From positions 96,502 through 160,501 of the forward strand of contig NZ_BMTV01000021.1 in NCBI RefSeq assembly GCF_014649855.1: 64,000 nt of DNA, given 5' to 3'. Positions 14,932 to 23,493 of the stretch are shown piece after piece (the first letter of the stretch is position 1; every line of letters begins with the position of its first letter). A model generated the notes under the pieces. It did not search any database. It was not told the origin of the DNA and saw nothing but the letters and a program-made list of their open reading frames with translations. The position numbers and the translations under genes are program-made. Source of the DNA: Streptomyces roseolus (GTDB lineage Bacteria > Actinomycetota > Actinomycetes > Streptomycetales > Streptomycetaceae).

Positions 14932-14947
14932 AAAGGTCTAGTCCACT
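14932..14947. promoter_or_regulatory. DasR box (dre) of the nagKA promoter
   Basis: AAAGGTCTAGTCCACT agrees at 13 of 16 positions with the dre consensus A(C/G)TGGTCTAGACCA(C/G)T. It sits just upstream of nagK, a known DasR target in S. coelicolor. Confidence 0.8.
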
Positions 14948-15039
14948 GCCGAGGATTGTTGCGCTCGGATACAAATTCGGGCCGGTGACGTGGGGGGTTT
15001 GTGGCGAAGGTCGCCCGGGAGTTGCGGAAGTGATACCCC

Positions 15040-15055
15040 ACTGGTGTAGACCTCT
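15040..15055. promoter_or_regulatory. DasR box (dre) of the divergent sugar-binding protein gene
   Basis: ACTGGTGTAGACCTCT matches the dre consensus at 14 of 16 positions. It lies about 90 bp upstream of the lipoprotein start, on the other side of the nagKA promoter. Confidence 0.8.
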
Positions 15056-15144
15056 AGTTCGACACTGGGGGAGACTTTCGAACCCCGAACCTGTGAATGT
15101 GCAGCTCACTGCTGCTCAATGACGAGCAAAAGGTGGATGAAGCC

Positions 15145-16416
15145 GTGGAGCGGCGACGATTCCTTGGACTGACCGCGGCCGCCGCCGCCCTGGGCCTGAC
15201 CGCCACGGTCGCCGGCTGCGGCACCCTCGGCGGTGACGGCGGCGACGTGACCCTGCGCCTGGTCGCCGCCGACTACGACCTCACCGGAGGCAACACCACC
15301 CAGAAGTACTGGGACGACCTCGTCGCCGCCTTCCAGGCCGCCCACCCCGGGATCAAGGTCCAGGTGCAGGTCGAGTCCTGGGACGACGTCGACCGCAAGG
15401 TCGCCGAGATGGTCGAGGCCGGCCGGGCCCCCGACGTCGCCCAGATCGGCGCCTACGCCGACTACGCCGCCGCCGGGCAGCTCTACTCGGCCGACGACCT
15501 CCTCACCATCCCCGTGCAGGCCAACTTCGTCCCGGCGCTCGCCGAGGCCGGCGAGAACGACCGCACCCAGTACGGCCTGCCGTTCGTCGCCTCCACCCGC
15601 CCGCTCTTCTACAACGCCGACCTCTTCGAGAAGGCCGGCGCGAAGCCCCCCACCACCTGGGACGAGCTGGCTGCCGCCGCGAAGAAGCTCAAGGAGGACG
15701 GCGTCCGCACCCCCTTCGCCCTCCCCCTCGGCCCGGAGGAGGCGCAGGCCGAGTCCCTGATGTGGCTGTTCGCCGGCGGGGGCGGCTGGACCGACGACTC
15801 CGACCGGTACGACATCGCCTCCGAGGCCAACGTCGCCACCTTCACCTGGCTCAAGGACGAGCTGGTCGGCCAGGGCCTCACCGGCCCCGTCGCCCCCGGC
15901 AAGCTCAACCGCAAGGCCGCCTTCGCCGCCTTCGCGCAGGGCCAGGTCGGCATGCTCAACGGCCACCCCTCCCTCCTCCAGGAGGCCGCCAAGCAGGGCG
16001 TCAAGGTCGGCCAGGTCCCGCTGCCCGGCGTCGACGGCCCCGCCAAGGTCTCCATGGGCGTCGCCGACTGGATCATGGGCTTCAAGCAGAACGGGCACCG
16101 CGAGCAGATCGGGACCTTCCTCGACTTCGTCTTCAGCGACGAGAACGTCCTCAAGTTCGCCGGCGACAACGACCTGCTGCCCGTCACCGTCAGCGCCTCC
16201 GCCCGCATGGAGACCGGGACCGAGCACGCGAACCTCCGCGAGTTCCTGAAGGCGCTGCCCACCGCCCAGCTGCCGCCCGTCGGCAAGACCTCCTGGGCCA
16301 AGGTCAGCGAGACCATCAAGCAGGACATCGGCAAGGCCGTCACCCCCGCCGGCCGTCCCGCCGACGTCCTCGGCGCCATCGCCCGCACGGCGACGGCCGC
16401 GGAGGCGGCGGAGTAG
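15145..16416 (+). CDS. Sugar ABC-transporter substrate-binding lipoprotein, orphan
   Basis: The 423-residue family-1 extracellular solute-binding protein has an N terminus ERRRFLGLTAAAAALG, a possible twin-arginine motif, ending in the lipobox VAGC. It would therefore be lipid-anchored outside the membrane. Domain features include FQAAHPGIKVQVQ, PPTTWDELAAAAKKL and the C-terminal QDIGKAVTPAG. No permease or ATPase gene is adjacent, so it must share a transporter encoded elsewhere. A DasR box upstream suggests an amino-sugar or chito-oligosaccharide ligand. GTG 15145 has AGGTGGA 7 nt upstream and starts the conserved N terminus; a GTG at 15133 is possible. Confidence 0.88.
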   Translation: MERRRFLGLTAAAAALGLTATVAGCGTLGGDGGDVTLRLVAADYDLTGGNTTQKYWDDLVAAFQAAHPGIKVQVQVESWDDVDRKVAEMVEAGRAPDVAQIGAYADYAAAGQLYSADDLLTIPVQANFVPALAEAGENDRTQYGLPFVASTRPLFYNADLFEKAGAKPPTTWDELAAAAKKLKEDGVRTPFALPLGPEEAQAESLMWLFAGGGGWTDDSDRYDIASEANVATFTWLKDELVGQGLTGPVAPGKLNRKAAFAAFAQGQVGMLNGHPSLLQEAAKQGVKVGQVPLPGVDGPAKVSMGVADWIMGFKQNGHREQIGTFLDFVFSDENVLKFAGDNDLLPVTVSASARMETGTEHANLREFLKALPTAQLPPVGKTSWAKVSETIKQDIGKAVTPAGRPADVLGAIARTATAAEAAE

Positions 16417-16483
16417 CCGGAGGGGCGGGAGGGGGCCGCGACCGCGGAGGCGGCCGGGCGGCGCCCTTATATAGGTTGGTCGT

Positions 16484-16741
16484 ATGACCGAAGAGCACGT
16501 GCCCGACACCGGTCCCGCCGAGCTGGGGGAGCGGGAGCGGGCCGTGCTCGCCGTCGAGCGCCGCTCCTGGCCCGGCCCCGGTGCCAAGGAGCGGGCCGTC
16601 CGCGAGGGCCTCGGCCTCTCGCCGACCCGCTACTACCAGCTCCTCAACGCCCTCCTCGACGACCCGCGCGCCCTCGCCCACGACCCGGTCACCGTCAACC
16701 GGCTGCGCCGGGTCCGGGAGGAGAAGCGGCGCCGGAGGTAA
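16484..16741 (+). CDS. DUF3263 domain protein
   Basis: An 85-residue soluble protein matching the actinobacterial DUF3263 family: a helix-turn-helix-like core with ERERAVLAVERRSWPGPGAKERAVREGLGLSPTRYYQLLN-type residues and a very basic C terminus (RLRRVREEKRRRR). The arrangement resembles a small DNA-binding protein, but no function is established. ATG 16484; it precedes otsB by 65 bp on the same strand and may be co-transcribed. Confidence 0.8.
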   Translation: MTEEHVPDTGPAELGERERAVLAVERRSWPGPGAKERAVREGLGLSPTRYYQLLNALLDDPRALAHDPVTVNRLRRVREEKRRRR

Positions 16742-16806
16742 ACCCGTCCGGGGAGGTGAGTCCGGCCACGCTGACGCCGGGCGAAGGCGTGGGTAGGGTC
16801 GGCCGT

Positions 16807-17649
16807 ATGGTCAGCAGCCTTCCGCACCCGGCCACGCCCTCCGGCCGTGACGGCCTCGACGCGCTCCTCGCGCGTCCCTCCGAGGCCGTCGTCGCCCTCG
16901 ACTTCGACGGGACGCTCGCCGAGATCGTCCCCGATCCCGAGCGGGCCCGCGCCCATCCCGGCGCCGTCCCCGCCCTCGTCGCCCTCGCCCCGCACCTGGC
17001 CGCCGTCGTCATCGTCACCGGCCGCCCGGCGGGCGTCGCCGTCCGCCACGGCGGCCTCGCCGGGGTGCCGGGCCTGGAGCACCTCACCGTCCTCGGCCAC
17101 TACGGCGCCGAACGCTGGGACGCCGCCACCGGCGCCGTCACGGCCGCCGCCCCGCACCCCGGCGTCGCCGCCGTCCGCGCCGAGCTCCCCGGCTTCCTCG
17201 ACCGGCACGGCGCCTGGCCCGGCGTCTGGATCGAGGAGAAGGGCCGCGCGGTCGCCGTCCACACCCGCCGCGCCCGCGACCCCGAGGGCGCCTTCGAGGC
17301 GCTGAAGGGCCCGCTCGGCGACCTGGCCGCCGCGCACGGCCTGGTGCTGGAGCCGGGCCGGCTGGTCCTGGAGCTGCGGCCCCCGGGCATGGACAAGGGC
17401 GTGGCGCTGGCGGAGTTCGTGCGCGAGAAGCGCGCGGGTTCCGTCCTGTACGCGGGCGACGACCTGGGCGACCTGCCGGCCTTCGCCGCCGTGGAGAAGC
17501 TCCGCGGCGACGGCCTGCCGGGCCTCCTCGTCTGCTCCGGGTCCAGCGAGGTCCCGGAGCTCGCCGACCGCGCGGACCTGTCCGTGGACGGCCCGGCGGG
17601 CGTCGTCGCCTTCCTCGGGGAACTGGCGAGGGCGGTGCGGAAGGGCTGA
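16807..17649 (+). CDS. otsB: Trehalose-6-phosphate phosphatase
   Basis: The 280-residue HAD-superfamily phosphatase has the nucleophile motif ALDFDGTLAEIVPDPERA near residue 31, the second motif VIVTGRP, Lys within PGMDKGVAL and the final acidic motif YAGDDLGDLPAF. These are the OtsB family signatures. It removes phosphate from trehalose-6-phosphate to give trehalose, an osmolyte and spore reserve. Its partner synthase OtsA is 1.5 kb away on the opposite strand, separated by an oxidoreductase and its regulator, so the pathway genes are linked but not in one operon. ATG 16807 is preferred over the in-frame GTG at 16756. Confidence 0.93.
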   Translation: MVSSLPHPATPSGRDGLDALLARPSEAVVALDFDGTLAEIVPDPERARAHPGAVPALVALAPHLAAVVIVTGRPAGVAVRHGGLAGVPGLEHLTVLGHYGAERWDAATGAVTAAAPHPGVAAVRAELPGFLDRHGAWPGVWIEEKGRAVAVHTRRARDPEGAFEALKGPLGDLAAAHGLVLEPGRLVLELRPPGMDKGVALAEFVREKRAGSVLYAGDDLGDLPAFAAVEKLRGDGLPGLLVCSGSSEVPELADRADLSVDGPAGVVAFLGELARAVRKG

Positions 17650-17749
17650 GCGCCCTTCCGGCGGATCACTCCGGCTCGGACGCTTCCGGATCACCGTCAC
17701 GCCGGAGGCGCGGAACGTCACCCGGCCGAGCCGGCCCGCGGTCGCCCCG

Positions 17750-18634
17750 TCACCGGCGCAGCAGGTCCACCACGCCCGTCAGGTCCTCCGACGGGGAGCC
17801 TTCCGCGAGGCGGCGGCGCATCAGGGCGAAGTAGGGGTTGAGGAGTTCGGGGCTCACGCCCTGTTCCGCGGCGGTGGCGAGGAAGGTGGGGGTGCCGGCC
17901 GTCTGCATGCCGAGGTTGCTGACCACGTTGGTGGTGTAGTCGCCGGTGGTGAGCTGGTCGGCGGTCTGGGCGATGTGGGGGTCGGCCATGGCGGTGATCC
18001 ACTCGGCGAGGAGGGGGGCGAACGCGATCGGGTCGATGGACTCCTCGCGGATCAGGGCGAAGGCGTGGGCCGTACCCGCGAACATGCCGTACATGGCGCT
18101 GAGCAGGGCCACGTCGTGGAGGGCGGCGTGGCCGGGGTCCGCGCCGACGAAGCGGGTGCCCGCCGGGACCGCGAGGGTCTTCTCGTGGGTCTCGAAGAGG
18201 TCCGGCGCGCCGCTGTAGAAGACGTATCCGCCGGCCTCCGGGACGCCGATCATCGGTGGGACGGCCATGATGCCGCCGTCCAGGTAGCGGGCGCCGCGGG
18301 CGGTCGCCCAGGCGGCGCGCCCGCGGGCCTGGGCGGGGGTCGTGGTGGTGAGGTTGACGAGGTCCTTGCCGGTCAGGTCGGTGTCCTTCAGGGCCTCCTC
18401 CACCGAGGCGTCGTCCAGGAGGCAGACGATCACGAGGTCGCCGGCGGCCACGGCCTGCGCGGCGGTCGCGGCGGCCTTCGCGCCCTCGGCCACCAGGGGC
18501 TCGGTGCGGGCGGCGGAGCGGTTCCAGACGGTGAGCGGGTGGCCGGCGGCGAGCCAGGTGCGGGCGAGGGCGGTGCCCATGGCGCCGAGGCCGAGGAGGG
18601 TGACGGGGGCGGCGGAGGGAGAGTTCGCTGTCAT
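17750..18634 (-). CDS. NADP-binding reductase, imine-reductase type
   Basis: This 294-residue member of the beta-hydroxyacid dehydrogenase superfamily starts with the nucleotide motif LLGLGAMGTALA and VWNRSAART, where Arg and Thr favour NADPH. The segment HAALHDVALLSAMYGMFAGTAHA corresponds to the imine-reductase active-site helix, with Asp in the place of the 3-hydroxyisobutyrate dehydrogenase catalytic Lys. An imine reductase is therefore more likely than a true hydroxyacid dehydrogenase. Its natural substrate is unknown. It is divergent from an HxlR-type regulator with an inverted repeat between them, suggesting induction by a reactive or xenobiotic compound. Confidence 0.82.
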   Translation of the reverse strand: MTANSPSAAPVTLLGLGAMGTALARTWLAAGHPLTVWNRSAARTEPLVAEGAKAAATAAQAVAAGDLVIVCLLDDASVEEALKDTDLTGKDLVNLTTTTPAQARGRAAWATARGARYLDGGIMAVPPMIGVPEAGGYVFYSGAPDLFETHEKTLAVPAGTRFVGADPGHAALHDVALLSAMYGMFAGTAHAFALIREESIDPIAFAPLLAEWITAMADPHIAQTADQLTTGDYTTNVVSNLGMQTAGTPTFLATAAEQGVSPELLNPYFALMRRRLAEGSPSEDLTGVVDLLRR

Positions 18635-18671
18635 GCCCCAAGGCTGTGGCAGGGGTCTGACCCGCTCAAGT

Positions 18672-18689
18672 ACCCACTTCGGAGTGGGT
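18672..18689. promoter_or_regulatory. Probable HxlR operator
   Basis: ACCCACT-TCGG-AGTGGGT is a perfect 7-bp inverted repeat with a 4-nt centre, located between the divergent reductase and HxlR genes. Such regulators usually bind inverted repeats in the shared promoter. Confidence 0.6.
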
Positions 18690-18729
18690 GGTTACCCTGG
18701 GGTGAGCGAGCAGGTCAGGAGGGTGCGGC

Positions 18730-19080
18730 ATGACGACGGTGAATCGGCCCCTGGACGACGACGGGCACGTGTGTGGCATCGACACCGCCATGGAGGTGAT
18801 CGGCGGGAAGTGGAAGGTGCTGATCCTCTGGGCGCTGCGCGAGGGGCCCGAGCGGCGGTTCGGGGAGCTGCGGCGGATGGTGCCGGGCGTCACCGAGAAG
18901 GTGCTCGCCTCCCACCTGCGGGAGATGGAGGCGGACGGCATCGTGCGCCGGGTCTCCTACGACGAGGTGCCGCCCCGGGTCGAGTACGGGCTCACCAAGG
19001 ACGGCCTCCGGCTGAACGACGCGCTCGAACCGCTCGCCGCCTGGGGGCGGGAGCGGCGGGAGGGCGACGTCCGGCCGTGA
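18730..19080 (+). CDS. HxlR-family transcriptional regulator
   Basis: The 116-residue winged-helix protein shows the HxlR signature: an N-terminal Cys in HVCGIDTAMEVIGGKWKVLILWAL, then FGELRRMVPGVTEKVLASHLREMEADGIVRR and the wing DEVPPRVEYGLTKDG. HxlR regulators commonly sense formaldehyde, diamide or other electrophiles, sometimes through the N-terminal Cys. The single Cys at about residue 15 is conserved here. The gene is divergent from the imine-reductase-like gene and very likely controls it through the inverted repeat at 18672-18689. Start ATG 18730. Confidence 0.92.
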   Translation: MTTVNRPLDDDGHVCGIDTAMEVIGGKWKVLILWALREGPERRFGELRRMVPGVTEKVLASHLREMEADGIVRRVSYDEVPPRVEYGLTKDGLRLNDALEPLAAWGRERREGDVRP

Positions 19081-19117
19081 TCCTCCCCCGCCCGGCCCGG
19101 GCGGGAGGGCGGGGCGG

Positions 19118-20566
19118 TCAGTCGGACGGGGCGCGCAGGGCGTCCAGCTGGTCGAGGAACCAGCGCTGCGGGGGGAGGGCGGTGGCGGCCTCGGCGAGGC
19201 GCGCGGTGCGCTCGGCGCGCTCCCCGGCCGGCATGGTGAGGGCCGTGTGGAGGGCCTCGGCGGTGGCCGAGACGTCGAAGGGGTCGACGGTGAGGGCGTC
19301 CTTCCCCAGCTCGCGGTGGGCGCCCGCGCCGGTCGACAGGACCAGGGCGCAGCCCGCGTCGGAGACGACGGGTATCTCCTTCGCCACCAGGTTCATGCCG
19401 TCCCTGACCGGGTTGACCAGGGCCACGTCGGCGAGGCGGTAGGCGGCGAGGGAGCGGGTGAAGTCGTCCTCGACGGAGACCAGGACCGGCTGCCAGTCGT
19501 CCGTGCCGAACTCGGCGTTGATCTCCTCGGCGAGGGCGACCACGGACGCCGTGTACGCGCGGTACGACTCCAGGTCCTGCCGGGACGGGTAGGCGGAGGC
19601 CAGGTGGACGACCTCGCCGCGCCACTCGGGGTGCTCCGTCAGCAGCTCCCGGTAGGCCATCAGGCCGCGCAGGATGTTCTTCGACAGTTCGGTGCGGTCG
19701 ACGCGCACGATGGTCTTCCGGCCCCCGACCTCCTCGCGGAGCCGGGCCAGGCGTTCGTCGACCTGGGGACGGTGGGCGAGGGCCCGCAGCTCGTCGCCGT
19801 CGACGCCGAGCGCGTACACCCGGACGCGGGTGCGGCCCTTCCCGGTGTCGTGCCGGCGCCACTCCACGCCGTACCAGGGGTCGCCGCTGGGCCACAGCCC
19901 CTGGGCGTGGCCGGTGGAGTCCTCGCGCTGCTGGAAGCAGCCGATGAAGAAGGACGCCCATCCCCAGGTGTGGAAACCGAGCTCGTCCGCGCCGAGCATG
20001 CCCCACAGCAGCTCCTCGACGATGTCGTCCGGCACCATCCGCAGGTACTCCGGCGACACCCACGGGGTGTGCGTGAAGTGGCCGATCCTGAGGTCGGGGC
20101 GCAGCTCGCGCAGCATCCCGGGGACGAGCGCCAGGTGGTAGTCCTGCACCAGGACCGCCGCGCCCTCGGCCGCCTCGGCCGCCAGCGCCTCGGCGAAGGC
20201 GCGGTTGTAGGCGCGGTAGGAGGCCCAGCGGCGGCGGAAGGCGGCGTCGAAGACGGGCTCGCGGGGGACGTCGTACAGGTGGTGGTGGAGGAACCACAGC
20301 ATCGAGTTCGCGATGCCGTTGTACGCGTCGTGGTACACCTCCGGGTCGATGTCCAGCATCCGCACCCCGGGCTCGGCGACGCCGCGCCGGACGGCTTCGC
20401 GGTCGCCGTCGCCGAGCGCCGCGCACACCCACAGGCTGTCCTGGGAGTCCACGGCGCTCAGACCGGAGACGAGGCCGCCGCCGCCCCTGCGGGAGGAGAG
20501 CGTGCCGTCGTCTCCGAGCGTGTACGAGACGGGGCCTCGGTTGGATGCCACGAGTACGGAAGCCAT
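19118..20566 (-). CDS. otsA: Trehalose-6-phosphate synthase
   Basis: The 482-residue GT-B glycosyltransferase transfers glucose from a nucleotide sugar to glucose-6-phosphate. It has the N-terminal SNRGPVSYTL with the glycine-rich RRGGGGLVSGL loop, VQDYHLALVPGMLRELRPDLRIGHFTHTPW, FHTWGWASFF, the helix SKNILRGLMAYRELL and the donor-site region VNPVRDGMNLVAKE. Length is close to that of other OtsA proteins. With OtsB it makes trehalose by the two-step route. ATG 20566 begins the conserved N terminus. It converges on the HxlR gene with a 37-bp gap. Confidence 0.95.
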   Translation of the reverse strand: MASVLVASNRGPVSYTLGDDGTLSSRRGGGGLVSGLSAVDSQDSLWVCAALGDGDREAVRRGVAEPGVRMLDIDPEVYHDAYNGIANSMLWFLHHHLYDVPREPVFDAAFRRRWASYRAYNRAFAEALAAEAAEGAAVLVQDYHLALVPGMLRELRPDLRIGHFTHTPWVSPEYLRMVPDDIVEELLWGMLGADELGFHTWGWASFFIGCFQQREDSTGHAQGLWPSGDPWYGVEWRRHDTGKGRTRVRVYALGVDGDELRALAHRPQVDERLARLREEVGGRKTIVRVDRTELSKNILRGLMAYRELLTEHPEWRGEVVHLASAYPSRQDLESYRAYTASVVALAEEINAEFGTDDWQPVLVSVEDDFTRSLAAYRLADVALVNPVRDGMNLVAKEIPVVSDAGCALVLSTGAGAHRELGKDALTVDPFDVSATAEALHTALTMPAGERAERTARLAEAATALPPQRWFLDQLDALRAPSD

Positions 20567-20657
20567 GTGGCGAACCTAGCCCGTCTCGTAAACGCTCAAA
20601 CGTACGTATACGAGACGGAGGGATCCGGCCACGCTGCGTCGCCGCAGGTCAGCCGGG

Positions 20658-22160
20658 TCAGTCGCGTCGGCCGCGCATCGCCGCCTTCGCCACCAGGCCC
20701 GTGCCGGCGAGCACCACGGCCAGCGCGCCGAGCAGCCACAGCCGCTCGCCGTGGGAGCCGGTGTCGGCCATGGAGCCGCCGGTGCCGCCGTGGCGGGGGC
20801 CCGGGGCCGGGGCGGCCGTGGTGGCGGCCACGGAGGACGAGGGGGCCGGCGGGACGGTCGGGAAGCTCGGCGCGGAAGCGGGCCTCACGGCCGGATCCGT
20901 GGGCTCCGCCGTCGGTTCCGGTGGCGACGGCTCCGCCGGCTCCGGCGGTTCCGGTGTCGTCGGGCTCGGGGACGGAACCGGGTCCCGTCCCGCCGGGCCC
21001 GGGCCCGCCGTCCTGGTGACCTCCAGGTCCGGCACCGGCACCGAGAGGGCGAGGCCGGCGGGCACGTAGGCGTCTCCGTCGGTGGCGAAGGCCAGCTCGG
21101 CGGAGGTCGCGCCGACCGGGATCGCGCCGTCGGGGACGTCGAACTCCTTCGCGTCGACCGAAAGGTTGTCGACCAGGTCGGGGGAGACCGCGCCGTCGTC
21201 CTCGCCGGCGAAGAAGTCGTCCGTGGTGCCGGTGTCCCCGGTGACGCCCTTCCCGCCGACGAGGAACCGGTCGCCGGGGGCGTTCCGGTCGCCGTCGTAC
21301 GCGACCACGCCCGCCCGTACCTTCCCCGGGGAGCGGCGGAAGCCGTCCACCGTCACCGTCGTCGCCGGGGAGGCCGGGCGCTGGAGGACGTGCCCGCCGT
21401 AGAGGTGGACGGAGCGCCGCTCCGGCGCCTCCGCCGGGTCGGGGCCCGGGAAGCGGTGGACGACGGTGAGGGACCAGCCGGCGACGCAGCCCTTGCCGTT
21501 CGGCGCCCAGACGCCGCTCACGCCGACCGCCACCGGCGCGCCCGTCCCCGTGACGCCCGCGAAGGCGGCGGTGACGTCGGACTCGCCCGTGTAGTAGTGC
21601 GGCCCGTCGGCCTCGGCGGGGTCGACGACCATGCTGTCGATCGAGACGGGCGCCGCCGCCTTCGCCCCGACCGCCAGCAGCGGGGCGGTGGTCGCCGGGT
21701 CGCCGGGGGAGGGGGCCGCGTCGGCGCCGGAGGGGTCGCAGCGCTTCAGCTCCGTCCCGCCGGGCCCCCGGTGCGTGCCGTCGTTGCCGCCCCAGTAGAG
21801 GCGGGCGTACGCCACCTCGGCGCCCTCGGGGATCCGGACCCGGCCGGTGCTGGAGCCGTACGCGTCGCCGGTGCCGGCGGTGTCGAGGCGCCGCGTCACG
21901 AAGGCGTCGTCGCGGTTCGCGCCCCCGCCCCCGGTGGCGGCCGCGCAGCGGGCCGCCAGGTCGGCGGGGGCCCGCGGGCAGCCCATGACGGTGTTGCCGA
22001 TGGTGGCGAAGTCCCCGTACAGGGACGCCCGGTACCGCTCGCCGAAGGGCTCGACGACGTCGGCGGCGGCCGGTGGGGCCGCCGCGGGCCAGAGCGGGCC
22101 CGCGGCGAGCAGACCCACCGCGAGCACCCGGAGGAGCGGGTGCGATGATCTGAAGCGCAT
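20658..22160 (-). CDS. Secreted cell-surface protein with sortase-type anchor
   Basis: The 500-residue protein has a signal peptide (MRFRSSHPLLRVLAVGLLAAG ... AAA) and a large extracellular domain of about 370 residues with repeated beta-strand features (VAYARLYWGGNDG, DVTAAFAGVTGTG, LTVVHRFPG). A Pro/Ser/Glu/Thr-rich stalk follows, then the C terminus GGSMADTGSHGERLWLLGAL with a hydrophobic helix and basic tail. MADTG resembles the LAxTG motif used by class E sortases of Streptomyces, so it is probably linked to the cell wall. The outer domain resembles DUF3344-like surface proteins, but I cannot name a function. Confidence 0.8.
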   Translation of the reverse strand: MRFRSSHPLLRVLAVGLLAAGPLWPAAAPPAAADVVEPFGERYRASLYGDFATIGNTVMGCPRAPADLAARCAAATGGGGANRDDAFVTRRLDTAGTGDAYGSSTGRVRIPEGAEVAYARLYWGGNDGTHRGPGGTELKRCDPSGADAAPSPGDPATTAPLLAVGAKAAAPVSIDSMVVDPAEADGPHYYTGESDVTAAFAGVTGTGAPVAVGVSGVWAPNGKGCVAGWSLTVVHRFPGPDPAEAPERRSVHLYGGHVLQRPASPATTVTVDGFRRSPGKVRAGVVAYDGDRNAPGDRFLVGGKGVTGDTGTTDDFFAGEDDGAVSPDLVDNLSVDAKEFDVPDGAIPVGATSAELAFATDGDAYVPAGLALSVPVPDLEVTRTAGPGPAGRDPVPSPSPTTPEPPEPAEPSPPEPTAEPTDPAVRPASAPSFPTVPPAPSSSVAATTAAPAPGPRHGGTGGSMADTGSHGERLWLLGALAVVLAGTGLVAKAAMRGRRD

Positions 22161-22200
22161 GAAAGGGCAATGTAGGCAAAGCGCATCATCTGCGGACGTT

Positions 22201-22289
22201 ACGCCACGCGCTGCCGCCCGTACGCCCCCGGCGTCCTACGCCACGCGGCGCCGCCCTGCTCCCCACCGCCTTACGCCACGCGGCGCCGC
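22201..22289. repeat. Three imperfect copies of the gpgS 3' end
   Basis: ACGCCACGCGGCGCCGC-like copies start at 22201, 22238 and 22272. The last is the true 3' end of gpgS including its stop codon. The two others lie just beyond, spaced 37 and 34 bp, and look like decayed tandem duplications. Confidence 0.65.
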
Positions 22290-23224
22290 GCGTACTCCGT
22301 GATCTCGGCCATCGGCGGGCGCTCCTCCGTGTCCACCGCGTACGTGTGCGGCACGAAGCCGTTCTCGCCCCGCTCGAACTGGGTGAGCCGGGGGCGCACG
22401 AGATGGCCCCGGGAGAGCCTCAGCTGCGCCGTGCGGTAGATCGCCGCCGCCATCCGGCCCAGCGCCTGGCCGTCCTGGTGCCGGTGCTTGCGGACCCCGA
22501 CGTCGACCTGCGCGAGGGCGTCCAGGCCCACCGTGTGCAGCGCGTCGACGAGGAGCCCCAGTTCCACTCCGTAACCGACGGGGAAGGGGAGCCGTTCGAG
22601 CAGCGAGCGCCGGGCCGCGTACTCGCCGCCCAGCGGCTGCACGAAGCCGGCGAGGCGCGGCCAGTGCAGATTGAGCAGCGGGCGCGCCACCAGCTCCGTC
22701 ACCCGGCCGCCCTGGCCTGGGGTGTCACCGAAGGGGCGGTCGTACATCGCCTTCACGAAGTCGACGTCCGGGTCGGTGAGGAGCGGGCCCACGATCCCCG
22801 TGACGAAGTCCGCGGAGAAGTCCTTCAGGTCCGCGTCGACGAAGCAGACGACCTCCCCGCTGGTCACCATGAGTGAGCGCCACAGGACCTCGCCCTTGCC
22901 CGGGACCGCCGGGATCCGGGGGAGGATGTCGTCGCGGGCGACCACGCGCGCGCCGGCCGCGGCCGCGACCTCGGCGGTGCGGTCCGTGGAGCCCGAGTCG
23001 ATCACCACCAGCTCGTCGACGAGCGGCACCGCCCCGGTCATCAGCTCGCGCCGGATCACGCCGACGATGTCGCCGACCGTCGCCTCCTCGTTCAGCGCGG
23101 GCAGCACCACGCTGACCGTCGTCCCCCGCTTCGCGGCGAGCACCCGCTCCAGGGGGCGGTCGGACACGGACCAGGACCGCCGGGGCAGCCAGCGCTCCAC
23201 TTCTTCCAGCAACGTGATCTCCAT
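22271..23224 (-). CDS. gpgS: Glucosyl-3-phosphoglycerate synthase
   Basis: A GT-A glycosyltransferase (GT81) of 317 residues with VSVVLPALNEEATVGDI, VVIDSGSTDRTAEVAAAAGARVV, the loop PAVPGKGEVLWRSL, the metal-binding CFVDADL, and GGRVTELVARPLLNLHWP ... PLGGEYAARR. These match mycobacterial GpgS closely. It makes glucosyl-3-phosphoglycerate, the precursor of glucosylglycerate and, in mycobacteria, methylglucose lipopolysaccharide; in Streptomyces it probably serves compatible-solute or polysaccharide synthesis. ATG 23224 (MEITLLEEVERWL) is chosen by resemblance to related proteins; ATG 23299 and GTG 23323 would add 25-33 residues. Confidence 0.87.
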   Translation of the reverse strand: MEITLLEEVERWLPRRSWSVSDRPLERVLAAKRGTTVSVVLPALNEEATVGDIVGVIRRELMTGAVPLVDELVVIDSGSTDRTAEVAAAAGARVVARDDILPRIPAVPGKGEVLWRSLMVTSGEVVCFVDADLKDFSADFVTGIVGPLLTDPDVDFVKAMYDRPFGDTPGQGGRVTELVARPLLNLHWPRLAGFVQPLGGEYAARRSLLERLPFPVGYGVELGLLVDALHTVGLDALAQVDVGVRKHRHQDGQALGRMAAAIYRTAQLRLSRGHLVRPRLTQFERGENGFVPHTYAVDTEERPPMAEITEYARRRVA

Positions 23225-23337
23225 CTCGCGGATCGGACGACCGTCTCCACCTTCGAAGCCTTCGGTTACAGTCTTGAACAACGCGGATGCCCGATGCATG
23301 TCGGGGTGCCGCCCGCGTCTCACAATCGAATACCGCT

Positions 23338-23449
23338 CATCCAGAGGGGCAGAGGGATACGGCCCGTTGAAGCCCCGGCAACCCTCCAGTCGGTTTGTCT
23401 TGCGCCAGCGAGGCCCCCGGCTAGGGAAGGTGCCAAATCCGTCTCATGG
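23338..23449 (+). ncRNA. SAM-I (S-box) riboswitch upstream of thrC
   Basis: The element has the S-box core: CCAGAG opening P1, GAGGGA followed by GGCCC and TGAAGCCCCGGCAACC, then GGTGCCAAATCC, and the closing CTCATGG that re-pairs with CCAGAG. A GAGG/CCTC stem between 23470 and 23490 could mask the thrC ribosome-binding region as the expression platform, suggesting translational control. Confidence 0.88.
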
Positions 23450-23493
23450 CGAAATGCGTCATGAGGAAGATGAGGAGAAAGGGCCTCCCCTCC

